DNA from: DATARH01 sp050246595
GTDB lineage: Bacteria > Pseudomonadota > Alphaproteobacteria > ATCC43930 > CGMCC-115725
NCBI GenBank assembly: GCA_050246595.1
Contig: JBFWVT010000014.1
Span: forward strand, 1 to 64,000
Reading direction: 5' to 3'
Length of the DNA stretch: 64,000 nt
Positions 52,859-60,796 of the stretch are shown here, piece by piece; position 1 is the first letter of the stretch; each line of letters begins with the position of its first letter. Below the pieces are notes generated by a model. The model made no database searches. It saw only the letters and a program-made list of their open reading frames with translations, and was not told where the DNA came from. The position numbers and the translations under genes are program-made.

Positions 52859-54234
52859 GTCCTCGCGGCAGGTTCAGCGCTCGCTTTGGCGCCAGGGGCG
52901 ATACCATAGGCGCGCGCGAGCAGTTCGATCGGGTGTTCGGGGCGGCCCGGCAGCGATTCGTCATTTGCCTGCATCTGCATTCCTTGTAGGATGTGCATCG
53001 CGGCGAGCGGGCATTCCGAGGCAAGATGCGGCTTCGGATCGCGCAGCGCCTGGCGGAAGACGGGCCGGCCGACCTTTAGCGCGGTCTCGAAATTGCCTTT
53101 CATGACTCCCCACGAGCCGCCGTGACCCGAGCAGCGCTCGATGACGCTGACCGGTGTCTCGGGAATGAGGCGCAGCATCTCGGTCGCCTTCTGGCCCATG
53201 TTCTGGGCGCGCGCGTGGCAGGCGATATGCAGCGTGACACCGCCATCGAGCGGTTCCAGACCGGGCGCCAGCCCCTCGTTGCGGGCGATATCGACGATGT
53301 ATTCGGCGGCGTCGAACGTGGCATCGGCCAGTTTCCTGACGGCGGGGTCCTCCGGCGCGATCAGCGGCCACTCGAATTTGAACATCAGCGCGCAGGAGGG
53401 CACCAGCGCGACGATGTCGTAACCCTGATCGATATAGGGAGCGAGCGCCGTGGCGACCTCGTGCGCCGACTCGGCAACCTTGGCGAGATCGCCCGCTTCG
53501 AGCTGCGGCATGCGGCAGCAGCCGGGATAAACAACCTGCGTTTCGACCCCGTTGCGCGCGAGCACGGCCTGCATCGCCTCGCCGATGCTCGGATTGTTGT
53601 AGTTGACAAAACAGGTGGCATAGAGCACGGCCTTGCGCCCGGCGGCGGGAGCACTCGCATCCACCTCCGGCGGGTTGCGGCGGGCGCGCGCGACAAACGT
53701 GCGGCCGTTATACCTGGGTAGCTCCGCGTTGCGATCGACATCGGTGACCCGTTCGAGGAGCGGCCGGGTCAGCCGATTGTCGCGACTGCTGCCCCAATTG
53801 GCCAGCGGGGCGACAAGGCGCGCGAGCGTTCCGTTTCGGTCGGTCTTGCCGAGTTCGCCGCGCGCCCAGCGCACGCGTCCTTCCTTATGTTCGACGGCGC
53901 GGTAGCGCAGCATCACATGCGGGAAATCGAGATCGAATTCATGCGGCGGCACATACGGACATTTTGTCATGAAGCACATGTCGCACAGCGTGCAGGCGTC
54001 CGCGACCTGCTGGTATTCGGCGACCGGCACCCCGTCGAGCTCGCCGGTCGGCGAGTTGTCGATCAGCTCGAACAGGCGCGGGAAGGCATCGCACAAATTG
54101 AAGCAGCGTCGGCAGCCGTGACAGATATCGAAGATGCGGCGCATCTCCGCCTCGGTCTTCTCCCGGTCGGTGAAATCGGGATCCTGCCACCGGATCACGT
54201 GACGCGTCGGCGCGTCGAGACTGCCTTCCCGCAT
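52855..54234 (-). CDS. Heterodisulfide-reductase-related Fe-S oxidoreductase
   Basis: This 459-residue protein has two ferredoxin-like [4Fe-4S] motifs near the N-terminus, CHGCRRCFNLCDAF and CTLCDMCFMTKCP. Later come cysteine-rich stretches YATCFVNYNN, YPGCCRMP, SERCSGHGGSWG-like sequence and SECPLAAMHI, related to the CCG domains of GlpC/HdrB. It probably moves electrons between a quinone or thiol pool and rubrerythrin. Partners and direction are inferred from the operon. Confidence 0.87.
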   Translation of the reverse strand: MREGSLDAPTRHVIRWQDPDFTDREKTEAEMRRIFDICHGCRRCFNLCDAFPRLFELIDNSPTGELDGVPVAEYQQVADACTLCDMCFMTKCPYVPPHEFDLDFPHVMLRYRAVEHKEGRVRWARGELGKTDRNGTLARLVAPLANWGSSRDNRLTRPLLERVTDVDRNAELPRYNGRTFVARARRNPPEVDASAPAAGRKAVLYATCFVNYNNPSIGEAMQAVLARNGVETQVVYPGCCRMPQLEAGDLAKVAESAHEVATALAPYIDQGYDIVALVPSCALMFKFEWPLIAPEDPAVRKLADATFDAAEYIVDIARNEGLAPGLEPLDGGVTLHIACHARAQNMGQKATEMLRLIPETPVSVIERCSGHGGSWGVMKGNFETALKVGRPVFRQALRDPKPHLASECPLAAMHILQGMQMQANDESLPGRPEHPIELLARAYGIAPGAKASAEPAART

Positions 54235-54245
54235 CGGTTTCTCCG

Positions 54246-54629
54246 CTATTGGACGTGCGCTTCGAGGAACCGTAACGCCTTGTCGAGCGCACGCGAAAAG
54301 GCGGTGAATATATCGGCCGTGTCGGCGTCGCCGGCCGCATCGATTTCCTCGATCGCGCCGCGAACCGACTTGGCGATCCCCGCATACCGGTCGATCAATG
54401 CCGCCAGATGGTCCTGCTGCGCCTGGATGTCGGTTGGGTAGGGGGCGAGGCTTGTCGCGCCCACGACCGCCTGCACCGTTCCAAGCGCGATACCGCCGAG
54501 CTGCACCACCCGTTCGGCCATCGTATCGACATGCGTGTCGATTTCGCTGCGAAAACTGTCGATCATCTCATGAAGGGCAATGAAATTAGGCCCCTTGAGG
54601 TTCCAATGCGCCTGCTTTGTCAGCAGCGC
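54246..54629 (-). pseudogene. Dps-like ferritin lacking its N-terminal helix
   Basis: From about 54629 the minus strand encodes LLTKQAHWNLKGPNFIALHE followed by MIDSFRSEIDTHVDTMAERV, the Dps ferroxidase region (His, Asp and Glu ligands). The rest continues to a normal C-terminus. The first ~25-35 residues of Dps (the LNxxLADxxDL helix) are missing. The open frame upstream runs through a terminator hairpin and has no family similarity or ribosome site. It is either a 5'-truncated pseudogene or starts unconventionally. Confidence 0.65.
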
Positions 54630-54652
54630 GCATTGAGGGATTGCTGTCCCGC

Positions 54653-54693
54653 AAAAATGCGAAGGGCGCGAAAGCTCCCGCTTCCGCGCCCTC
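54653..54693 (-). terminator. Rho-independent terminator after rubrerythrin
   Basis: On the minus strand GAGGGCGCGGAAG pairs with CTTTCGCGCCCTTC across a short loop and is followed by ATTTTT. It lies 38 bp after the rubrerythrin stop, so it would end or attenuate transcription before the Dps remnant and the Fe-S/DUF3501 genes. Confidence 0.75.
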
Positions 54694-54730
54694 GGTCCCA
54701 ACGACCGAAACTCGCCCCGAGTTGCGTGGA

Positions 54731-55150
54731 CTAGGCCAGTGTGTCGAGGGCGCGCTGAAAACGGCCGGCATGCGACTTCTCGGCCTTTGCCAGCGTTTCG
54801 AACCAGTCGGCGATTTCGTCGAAGCCCTCCTGGCGGGCGGTGCGCGCCATACCCGGATACATATCGGTATATTCGTGCGTCTCGCCGGCGATCGCGGCCT
54901 TCAGATTGTCCGCGGTGGCGCCGATCGGCTGGCCGGTCGCCGGGTCGCCGACCTCTTCGAGAAATTCAAGATGACCGTGCGCATGGCCGGTCTCGCCCTC
55001 GGCGGTCGAGCGGAACACGGCCGACACATCGTTGTATCCTTCGACATCGGCCTTCTGCGCAAAATAAAGATAGCGGCGGTTGGCTTGGCTCTCGCCGGCA
55101 AACGCTGCTTTCAGATTTTCCTCGGTCTTCGAACCCTTCAGAGACGCCAT
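54731..55150 (-). CDS. Rubrerythrin (ferritin-like, no rubredoxin domain)
   Basis: This 139-residue diiron protein has ferritin-like helices with the Glu/His ligands: AAFAGESQANRRYLYFAQKA, EGETGHAHGHLEFL, AIAGETHEYTDMYPGMA and AEKSHAGRF. It reduces peroxide in the cytoplasm. It lacks the C-terminal rubredoxin domain, so a separate electron donor is needed, plausibly the Fe-S oxidoreductase downstream. ATG 55150 follows GGAGG by five bases. A promoter and an Irr box lie upstream. Confidence 0.92.
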   Translation of the reverse strand: MASLKGSKTEENLKAAFAGESQANRRYLYFAQKADVEGYNDVSAVFRSTAEGETGHAHGHLEFLEEVGDPATGQPIGATADNLKAAIAGETHEYTDMYPGMARTARQEGFDEIADWFETLAKAEKSHAGRFQRALDTLA

Positions 55151-55244
55151 GCTTCCCTCCATGCTGCTCGGGCGGACGTAGGGCGGCGCAAATCCTCGGA
55201 AGCCTGCCGCCTCACGCTCCCGGCCACCTGATGCCGACCTGCTA

Positions 55245-55273
55245 TGTATAGGAACTCGCGAGGCGCGAGTCAA
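55245..55273 (-). promoter_or_regulatory. Promoter of the rubrerythrin gene
   Basis: On the minus strand TTGACT (55273-55268) and TATACA (55250-55245) are separated by exactly 17 bp. This is among the best sigma-70-type matches in the window. The spacer is itself palindromic (ACTCGCG AGG CGCGAGT overlaps the -35). It drives rubrerythrin, with the start codon about 95 bp downstream. Confidence 0.75.
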
Positions 55274-55278
55274 CGGTG

Positions 55279-55297
55279 TTTAGAATGATTCTAATTT
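55279..55297. promoter_or_regulatory. Irr box (iron control element)
   Basis: TTAGAATGATTCTAA at 55280-55294 is a perfect inverted repeat and matches the known Irr/ICE pattern TTTAGAA-n-TTCTAA of Alphaproteobacteria. It sits six bp upstream of the -35 of the rubrerythrin promoter and overlaps the last codons of the irr gene itself. Irr is encoded next door, so direct control of rubrerythrin by iron/haem status is likely. Confidence 0.75.
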
Positions 55298-55731
55298 GAG
55301 GCGGAAGGAACCGCAAAATCACGGCGGATGCGGATGATCACATCGACGCGACGGATCTCGGCCCCCTCCGGCGGCTGCGGCAGCTCCCCGACCATGACCA
55401 GCTCGCCGGGAATATCCTGCAACTGGCCGGTCGATTCGCAGAAAAAATGATGGTGATCCGATACATTCGTATCGAAATACGACCGTCCCGGTTCGACGAC
55501 CACCTCACGCAGCAATCCGGCAGCGGTGAATTGGTGCAGCGTATTGTAAACCGTCGCAAGCGAGACCCGGATAGAGCGCGCCTCGGCCTGGCCGTGCAGA
55601 TGCTCGGCTGTTACATGACGGTCGCCGCTATCGAACAGCAGGCGCGCGAGGGCAAGGCGCTGCCGCGTCGGGCGCAACCCCGCCGCGCGCAGACGTTCCG
55701 CTATATTGGGGCAAGTCGACGGCAACTGCAT
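55291..55731 (-). CDS. irr: Iron response regulator Irr (Fur family)
   Basis: This 146-residue Fur-family repressor has a winged helix (GLRPTRQRLALARLLFDSGD, then SLATVYNTLHQFTAAGLL). The dimerisation domain carries the HHH motif (His93-95 in SDHHHFFCE), used by Irr for haem sensing. Lack of the C-terminal CxxC pairs separates it from classic Fur. Start MQLPST at 55731 gives the Irr length. The box at 55279 and the adjacent rubrerythrin support its identity over PerR. Confidence 0.86.
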   Translation of the reverse strand: MQLPSTCPNIAERLRAAGLRPTRQRLALARLLFDSGDRHVTAEHLHGQAEARSIRVSLATVYNTLHQFTAAGLLREVVVEPGRSYFDTNVSDHHHFFCESTGQLQDIPGELVMVGELPQPPEGAEIRRVDVIIRIRRDFAVPSASN

Positions 55732-55789
55732 GACGCTGATATGGGCGGTGGTTGCGGGAAATAAAGCGGTGCGATCGGCAAATACCCCG

Positions 55790-57187
55790 TCAATCGCCGG
55801 TCTGTACGCGCCCGACCAGCTCTTTGACGGTCGGAACATAGCCGTTCGCATAGAACGGATCGCTCGCGAAGCGGTAGGCGTTGTGTCCGGCGAACATCAG
55901 CTGGAACTCGACATCGTCGGAGTGGCGGATCGCCTGCAATGTCTTCTGGATGCAGAAACTGCGCGGGTCCGCTTTCTTGCCGGTCGAGCCCTGTTCATTT
56001 TGCGCCCAGTTCGAGAACTGACAGGTGCTGAGACACCCCATGCAGTTGATCTGATCGTTGCGGATTTCCAGCGCCTTTTCCGGCGTGACGAAGATCAGCG
56101 TCGCATCCGGTGTCCGCAACGCCTCGGTAAAGCCTTCGCCCACCCAGCGCGTTGCCGAATCCCGATCATGCGGGGTCAGATACACCAGCCGGCCGCGGGC
56201 GCCGACATGAAACGGCGCGACATGCTCGCCGACTGGCTCGACCGCATAGGCGACCTGATGCTCCGAGCGCTGCTGCAGCTCATTCAAAAAGCCGTTGCGC
56301 ACCGCTGACGAATAAAATCCGGTCGGGCTGAAGCGGTTGAGGTAAACATCGCCCTCGCGCAAGGTCAGCAGCCTGGCTTTCCAGGCGTCGGAAATCGGGC
56401 TCTCGCGGGTCAGCAGGGGTCTGGTGCCGAACTGGAACGCCACCGGACCCAGCTCCGGATTGTCGATCCAGTCCGCCCATTCGCGCAGATACCACACCCC
56501 GCCGGCCATAAAGATCGGCGTTTCGGCGAGCCCGAACTCGCTCATCAGCCCGCGCAACTCGCGCACTCGCGGATAGGGCGGTTCGGGTCGTTCCGGGTCC
56601 TCGCTGTTTGACAGACCGTTATGGCCGCCGGCCAGCCACGGGTCCTCGTAGACCACGCCGCCGAGCCAGTCCCGGAACTTGTGATAGGCACGTTTCCACA
56701 GCGCGCGAAACGCCCGCGCCGACGAGACGATCGGATAGTAATAGACGCCGTACCGCGCCGAAATCTCGGCGATCTTGTACGGCATGCCGGCGCCGCAGGT
56801 GACGCCGTGGATCAGACCGCGCGCCCCTTCGAGCACGCCGTGCAGCACCCGCTCGGCGGCGGCCATCTCCCACAGGACGTTCATGTGGATGCGGCCCTCG
56901 CCGTTGGAGCGCTCGTGCGCGACGCGCGCCTGCTGAATGCCGCCGGCGATCGCGTAGGCGATCAGCTCTTCGTGGCGTTCGCGCCTTGTGCGGCCGTAAT
57001 AGACCTGCGGGATCAGGTCCCCGGTCTCGTTGTAGCTGTCGGCATTGACGCCGGAAAACGTGCCGACCCCGTCCGAGGCGGCCCAGGCCCCCGAACTCTC
57101 GCCGTTCGAGATCGAGATGCCCTTGCCGCCCTCGACGAGCGGCAGCACCTCGCGCCCCGAAATGAGGATCGGATTAAGCGGCTTCAC
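55790..57187 (-). CDS. Nitronate monooxygenase family (2-nitropropane dioxygenase-like) flavoprotein
   Basis: This 465-residue protein has the TIM-barrel FMN-binding pattern of NMO/enoyl reductase relatives: LPLVEGGKGISISNG, GLIHGVTCGAGMPYKIAEIS, VVYEDPWLAGGHNGLSN (His-Gly-Gly-like region) and PIFMAGGVWYLREWADW. It is longer than typical NMO (about 350) and has a cysteine cluster near the C-terminus, CMGCLSTCQFSNW, which could bind an Fe-S cluster. The substrate is unknown. Its start overlaps the GDPD stop (ATGA). Confidence 0.78.
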   Translation of the reverse strand: MKPLNPILISGREVLPLVEGGKGISISNGESSGAWAASDGVGTFSGVNADSYNETGDLIPQVYYGRTRRERHEELIAYAIAGGIQQARVAHERSNGEGRIHMNVLWEMAAAERVLHGVLEGARGLIHGVTCGAGMPYKIAEISARYGVYYYPIVSSARAFRALWKRAYHKFRDWLGGVVYEDPWLAGGHNGLSNSEDPERPEPPYPRVRELRGLMSEFGLAETPIFMAGGVWYLREWADWIDNPELGPVAFQFGTRPLLTRESPISDAWKARLLTLREGDVYLNRFSPTGFYSSAVRNGFLNELQQRSEHQVAYAVEPVGEHVAPFHVGARGRLVYLTPHDRDSATRWVGEGFTEALRTPDATLIFVTPEKALEIRNDQINCMGCLSTCQFSNWAQNEQGSTGKKADPRSFCIQKTLQAIRHSDDVEFQLMFAGHNAYRFASDPFYANGYVPTVKELVGRVQTGD

Positions 57188-58026
57188 TGATGTGCTCCCT
57201 GAGGCGCGCGCGCGGTCTCCGGCGGCGCCGACGGTGTCGGCCGTGTCGCATCATCGGCCGCGCCGGCGTGCCAAATCATATCGGGCACGTCGGAGAAAAC
57301 GGAAGTCACGCCCCATGCGAACAGCAGGCGCGCGCGCTCCGGGTTGTTCACCGTGTATGCCGTGACAAGATAGCCGGAAGCGCGGATCTCGGCGACGCGC
57401 TGTGGCCGCAACCGTCGGTGATCGGCACCGATAACGACGACGCCGAGTTGCGCTGCGGTTTCCGCCCAGAAGCTCGGCACCGAGCGGAACAGCACGCCGC
57501 GTCGGGTCCGCGGTGCGAGATCGCGCAGCAGGTACAGTGCGCTCGGCAGAAAACTCGATACCAGCAGGGCCGGCATCGCCGAACCAAGCCGGTTGACGAT
57601 ATCGGCGACGGCGGCGGCGGTCGCGTACTCGCGGCCCCGGTCGGCCTTTATCTCGATATTGGTCCCGAGGCCAAGTTCGGCCGCAAGCGTCAGCGCTTCC
57701 TCCAGGGTGGGTATTTGCTCCCCGGCGAAAGCCGGACCGAACCAGCTTCCGGCGTCGCACTGCCGGATCGTCGCGAGGCTCTGCCCTGCCACCAACCCGG
57801 TGCGGTCGGTTGTGCGGTCGAGCCTTGTGTCGTGGCACAACACCAGCGCGCCGTCGGCGGTCAGCCGCACGTCGAATTCGACCCAGGAGCAGCCAAGCGT
57901 CCTAGCGCGGCGCAGCCCGGTCAGCGTGTTTTCCGGCGCCCGCCCTGCCGCTCCGCGATGCCCGATCACCGGCGGGAGTTTCAACGAGAGCGACGGCAGG
58001 CTGGAACCGGGATTTTGCAGGCTCAA
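57184..58026 (-). CDS. Glycerophosphodiester phosphodiesterase
   Basis: This 280-residue enzyme hydrolyses glycerophosphodiesters to glycerol 3-phosphate and an alcohol. VIGHRGAAGRAPENTL holds the first catalytic His, VEFDVRLTADGALVLCHD holds metal Glu/Asp and the second His, and NIEIKAD follows. It lacks an export signal, so it is probably cytoplasmic, like UgpQ. The first codon appears to be TTG at 58026. Confidence 0.92.
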   Translation of the reverse strand: MSLQNPGSSLPSLSLKLPPVIGHRGAAGRAPENTLTGLRRARTLGCSWVEFDVRLTADGALVLCHDTRLDRTTDRTGLVAGQSLATIRQCDAGSWFGPAFAGEQIPTLEEALTLAAELGLGTNIEIKADRGREYATAAAVADIVNRLGSAMPALLVSSFLPSALYLLRDLAPRTRRGVLFRSVPSFWAETAAQLGVVVIGADHRRLRPQRVAEIRASGYLVTAYTVNNPERARLLFAWGVTSVFSDVPDMIWHAGAADDATRPTPSAPPETARAPQGAHQ

Positions 58027-58059
58027 AAGGCGACGTCCACGACGATAGCCAAAGAAGAC

Positions 58060-58155
58060 CGCGGTCCCGGCGGAAGCCGGGACCCACGCCTCAACGGTTT
58101 CACTGACAGCAACGTGAGTCCCGGCTTCCGCGGGGCCGGCTTTGACCGGGACTGC
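58060..58155. repeat. Palindromic intergenic element, family A copy 3
   Basis: The left arm (58060-58087) carries CCCGGCGGAAGCCGGGAC, and the right arm (58114-58140, extended by CCGGGACTGC) is its imperfect complement. It fills the gap between pnp and the GDPD gene, both transcribed leftward, and could stabilise the pnp mRNA end. Confidence 0.85.
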
Positions 58156-58170
58156 AAAATCTCTCCGATA

Positions 58171-60315
58171 TCACACCGCCGCCGGTTCCCTCGCCGGTTC
58201 GCTCTGGCGGCGGGAGGGGCCGAGATCCTCGCCGGTCTGTTGATCGACTTGGCGCAGGCTGAGCTTGACCTTGCCGCGGTCGTCAAAGCCGAGCACCTTG
58301 ACCTTGACCGGGTCGCCGACCTTGACGACGTCCGATACCTTGCCGACACGCTGCTGCGACAGTTCGCTGATATGGACGAGCCCGTCGCGCGAACCGAGAA
58401 AGTTTACAAAGGCGCCGAAATCGACGACCTTGACGACCTTGCCCGGATAGATCACACCGACTTCCGGTTCGGCGACGATGCCGCGGATCCAGTCGATCGC
58501 GGCCTGCGCCGCTTTGGAGTCGACCGCGGCGACCTTGATTGTGCCGTCGTCGTCGATATCGACCTTGGCGCCGGTTGTCTCGGTGATCTCGCGGATGATC
58601 TTGCCGCCGGAGCCGATGACATCGCGGATCTTGTCGCGCGGGATCGCGAAGGTGGTGATCCGCGGTGCGTTTTCGCTGACCTCCTCGCGCGCCCCGGTCA
58701 GCGCCTTGGCCATTTCGCCGAGGATGTGGCGGCGCCCGTCTCTCGCCTGATCGAGCGCGACGCGCATGATCTCCTCGGTGATCGAGGTGATCTTGATATC
58801 CATCTGCAGCGCCGTAATGCCGCGCTCGCTGCCGGCGACCTTGAAGTCCATGTCGCCGAGATGGTCCTCGTCGCCGAGGATATCCGACAGCACGGCAAAA
58901 CCGTCCTGCTCCTTGATCAGCCCCATCGCGATCCCGGCGACCGGGCGCGGCAGCGGCACGCCGGCATCCATCAAGGCGAGCGAGGCGCCGCACACCGACG
59001 CCATCGACGACGAGCCGTTTGATTCGGTGATCTCGGAGACGACCCGGATCGTGTAGGGGAAACTGTCCTTTGGCGGTAGCAGCGGACGCACGGCGCGCCA
59101 GGCGAGCTTGCCATGCCCGACTTCGCGCCGTCCCGGCGATCCCACCCGGCCGGCCTCGCCGGTCGAATAGGGCGGGAAATTGTAATGCAGCATGAAGTTT
59201 TCGCGGTATTCGCCTTCCAGCGCGTCGATCACCTGCTCGTCCTGGCCGGTGCCGAGCGTCGCGACGACCAGCGCCTGCGTCTCGCCGCGCGTGAACAGCA
59301 CCGAACCATGCGCCCGCGGCAGAATGCCGACCTGGCAGTCGATCGGCCGCACCGTTTTCGTGTCACGCCCGTCGATCCGGGTTCCGTCACGGAGGATCGC
59401 GCCGCGCACGATCCCCTTCTCGATGTCCTTGAACAGCTTCAGCGCCAGCGCCCGCTCCTCGTCATTCTCGAACAGGCCGACAACGCCGAGCCTGGCCGCG
59501 TCGAGCCGGTCGCTGCGCTCCTGCTTGCCGCGCTCGCGATAGGCGGCCTCGATCTGCGGTCCGACCGAATCGCGCAGCCGCGCCTCGATCTCGCCCTTGT
59601 TGGCGGGCGGCTCGGGCAGGTTCCACGGGTCGCGCGCGCAGATCTCGGCCAACTCGATGATCGCCTCGATGACCGGCTGAAAGCTGGTGTGTCCGAATGT
59701 GACCGCGCCGAGCATGACCTCTTCGGACAGCTCCTTGGCTTCCGATTCGACCATCAGCACGCCCTCGCTGGTGCCGGCGACGACGAGATCGAGCTGCGAA
59801 CGCGGCATCTGGTCGAGGGTCGGGTTCAGGACATATCCGCCGTTGATATAACCGACGCGACAGCCGCCGATCGGACCCATGAATGGGATGCCGGACAAAG
59901 TCAGCGCCGCCGACGCGCCGATCATCGAGACGATGTCCGGATCGTTTTCGAGGTCGTGGCTCAATACGGTGCAGATGACCTGTGTTTCATTGAGGAAACC
60001 CGGCACGAAGAGCGGCCGGATCGGCCGGTCGATGAGCCGCGAGACCAGCGTTTCCTTTTCCGAGGGCCGGCCTTCGCGCTTGAAGAAGCCTCCGGGGATC
60101 TTGCCGGCGGCAAATGTCTTTTCCTGGTAATTGACCGTCAGCGGAAAGAAATCCTGGCCGGGTTTTGCCGATTTCATCGCGACAGCGGTGCAAAGGACGG
60201 TCGTCTCGCCATAGGTCGCCATTACCGCGCCGTCGGCCTGCCGGGCGATCTTGCCGGTTTCGAGCACAAGGCGGCGACCTCCCCACATCAACTCTTTACG
60301 AAATACCTGGAACAT
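58171..60315 (-). CDS. pnp: Polyribonucleotide nucleotidyltransferase (PNPase)
   Basis: PNPase is a 3'-5' phosphorolytic exoribonuclease of the RNA degradosome. The 714-residue protein has two RNase PH domains (FFKREGRPSEKETLVSRLID; FTRGETQALVVATLG; the catalytic region DILGDEDHLGDMDFKVAG), then KH (IRDVIGSGGKIIREITETTG near 560) and S1 (GKVVKVVDFGAFVNFL near 625) RNA-binding domains. GGAAG precedes the ATG. It follows rpsO by 200 bp containing two palindromes. Confidence 0.97.
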   Translation of the reverse strand: MFQVFRKELMWGGRRLVLETGKIARQADGAVMATYGETTVLCTAVAMKSAKPGQDFFPLTVNYQEKTFAAGKIPGGFFKREGRPSEKETLVSRLIDRPIRPLFVPGFLNETQVICTVLSHDLENDPDIVSMIGASAALTLSGIPFMGPIGGCRVGYINGGYVLNPTLDQMPRSQLDLVVAGTSEGVLMVESEAKELSEEVMLGAVTFGHTSFQPVIEAIIELAEICARDPWNLPEPPANKGEIEARLRDSVGPQIEAAYRERGKQERSDRLDAARLGVVGLFENDEERALALKLFKDIEKGIVRGAILRDGTRIDGRDTKTVRPIDCQVGILPRAHGSVLFTRGETQALVVATLGTGQDEQVIDALEGEYRENFMLHYNFPPYSTGEAGRVGSPGRREVGHGKLAWRAVRPLLPPKDSFPYTIRVVSEITESNGSSSMASVCGASLALMDAGVPLPRPVAGIAMGLIKEQDGFAVLSDILGDEDHLGDMDFKVAGSERGITALQMDIKITSITEEIMRVALDQARDGRRHILGEMAKALTGAREEVSENAPRITTFAIPRDKIRDVIGSGGKIIREITETTGAKVDIDDDGTIKVAAVDSKAAQAAIDWIRGIVAEPEVGVIYPGKVVKVVDFGAFVNFLGSRDGLVHISELSQQRVGKVSDVVKVGDPVKVKVLGFDDRGKVKLSLRQVDQQTGEDLGPSRRQSEPAREPAAV

Positions 60316-60373
60316 CCGTTATCTTCCTTCCGAACAGACAAACGGCGCCGCAGACGGACCCGCGCGCCGTCCC

Positions 60374-60393
60374 GTGGTGGGACGTCCCACCAC
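60374..60393. repeat. Perfect 20-bp palindrome between rpsO and pnp
   Basis: GTGGTGGGACGTCCCACCAC is a perfect inverted repeat without loop. It lies in the leader of pnp. A role as an RNase III site or regulator site is conceivable, since pnp leaders are often processed, but it may also be a repetitive element. Confidence 0.85.
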
Positions 60394-60453
60394 CGTGAAC
60401 ACCGCCTCCCCGCGATGTGCACCGCATATGGCTACTCTGGAGCTGGCGGCAAT

Positions 60454-60508
60454 AATCGGAGCGCGGGCGTCCCGCCCGCAAATGGGGCAAGATGCCCGCG
60501 CTCCGATT
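60454..60508. repeat. Inverted repeat with 15-bp perfect arms between rpsO and pnp
   Basis: AATCGGAGCGCGGGC (60454-60468) and GCCCGCGCTCCGATT (60494-60508) are exact complements around a 25-base centre that contains a further small hairpin (GCGGGCGTCCCGCCCGC). It begins eight bases after the rpsO stop in the direction of transcription, so it may act as a terminator or mRNA-stabilising hairpin. Confidence 0.85.
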
Positions 60509-60515
60509 ACCCGCC

Positions 60516-60785
60516 TCAGCGACGCAGACCAAGACGGCCGATCAGACTGGCATAGCGCTCGGCATCGACCCCTTTCAGGTAATCGAGCAGGCGGCGGCGT
60601 TGCCCGACCATGACCAGGAGACCTCGCCGGGAATGAAAATCCTTTTTGTGCGAGGCGAGATGATCGGTCAGGTTGCGGATGCGTTCCGACAGGATCGCCA
60701 CCTGCACCTCGGGCGAGCCGGTATCGCCTGTTTTGAGTGCGTACTCGCCGATCAGCGCCTGCTTGCGCTCGGGGGTAATCGACAT
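60516..60785 (-). CDS. rpsO: 30S ribosomal protein S15
   Basis: S15 (89 residues) binds 16S rRNA early in assembly. It has the family sequence LKTGDTGSPEVQVAILSERI, HLASHKKDFHSRRGLLVMVG and RRRLLDYLK. ATG 60785 (MSITPERK) has AAGGA seven bases upstream; five extra residues at 60800 are unlikely. It lies 11 bp after truB. Confidence 0.97.
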   Translation of the reverse strand: MSITPERKQALIGEYALKTGDTGSPEVQVAILSERIRNLTDHLASHKKDFHSRRGLLVMVGQRRRLLDYLKGVDAERYASLIGRLGLRR

Positions 60786-60796
60786 CGGGTTTTCCT

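Noticed and set aside
54630..54701. N-terminal part of the Dps-like frame
   Set aside because: It lies inside a terminator hairpin, starts with TTG without a ribosome site and lacks Dps similarity.
59113..60555. Forward frame of 480 codons opposite pnp
   Set aside because: Shadow of pnp; composition rich in His/Arg/Asp and no domain.
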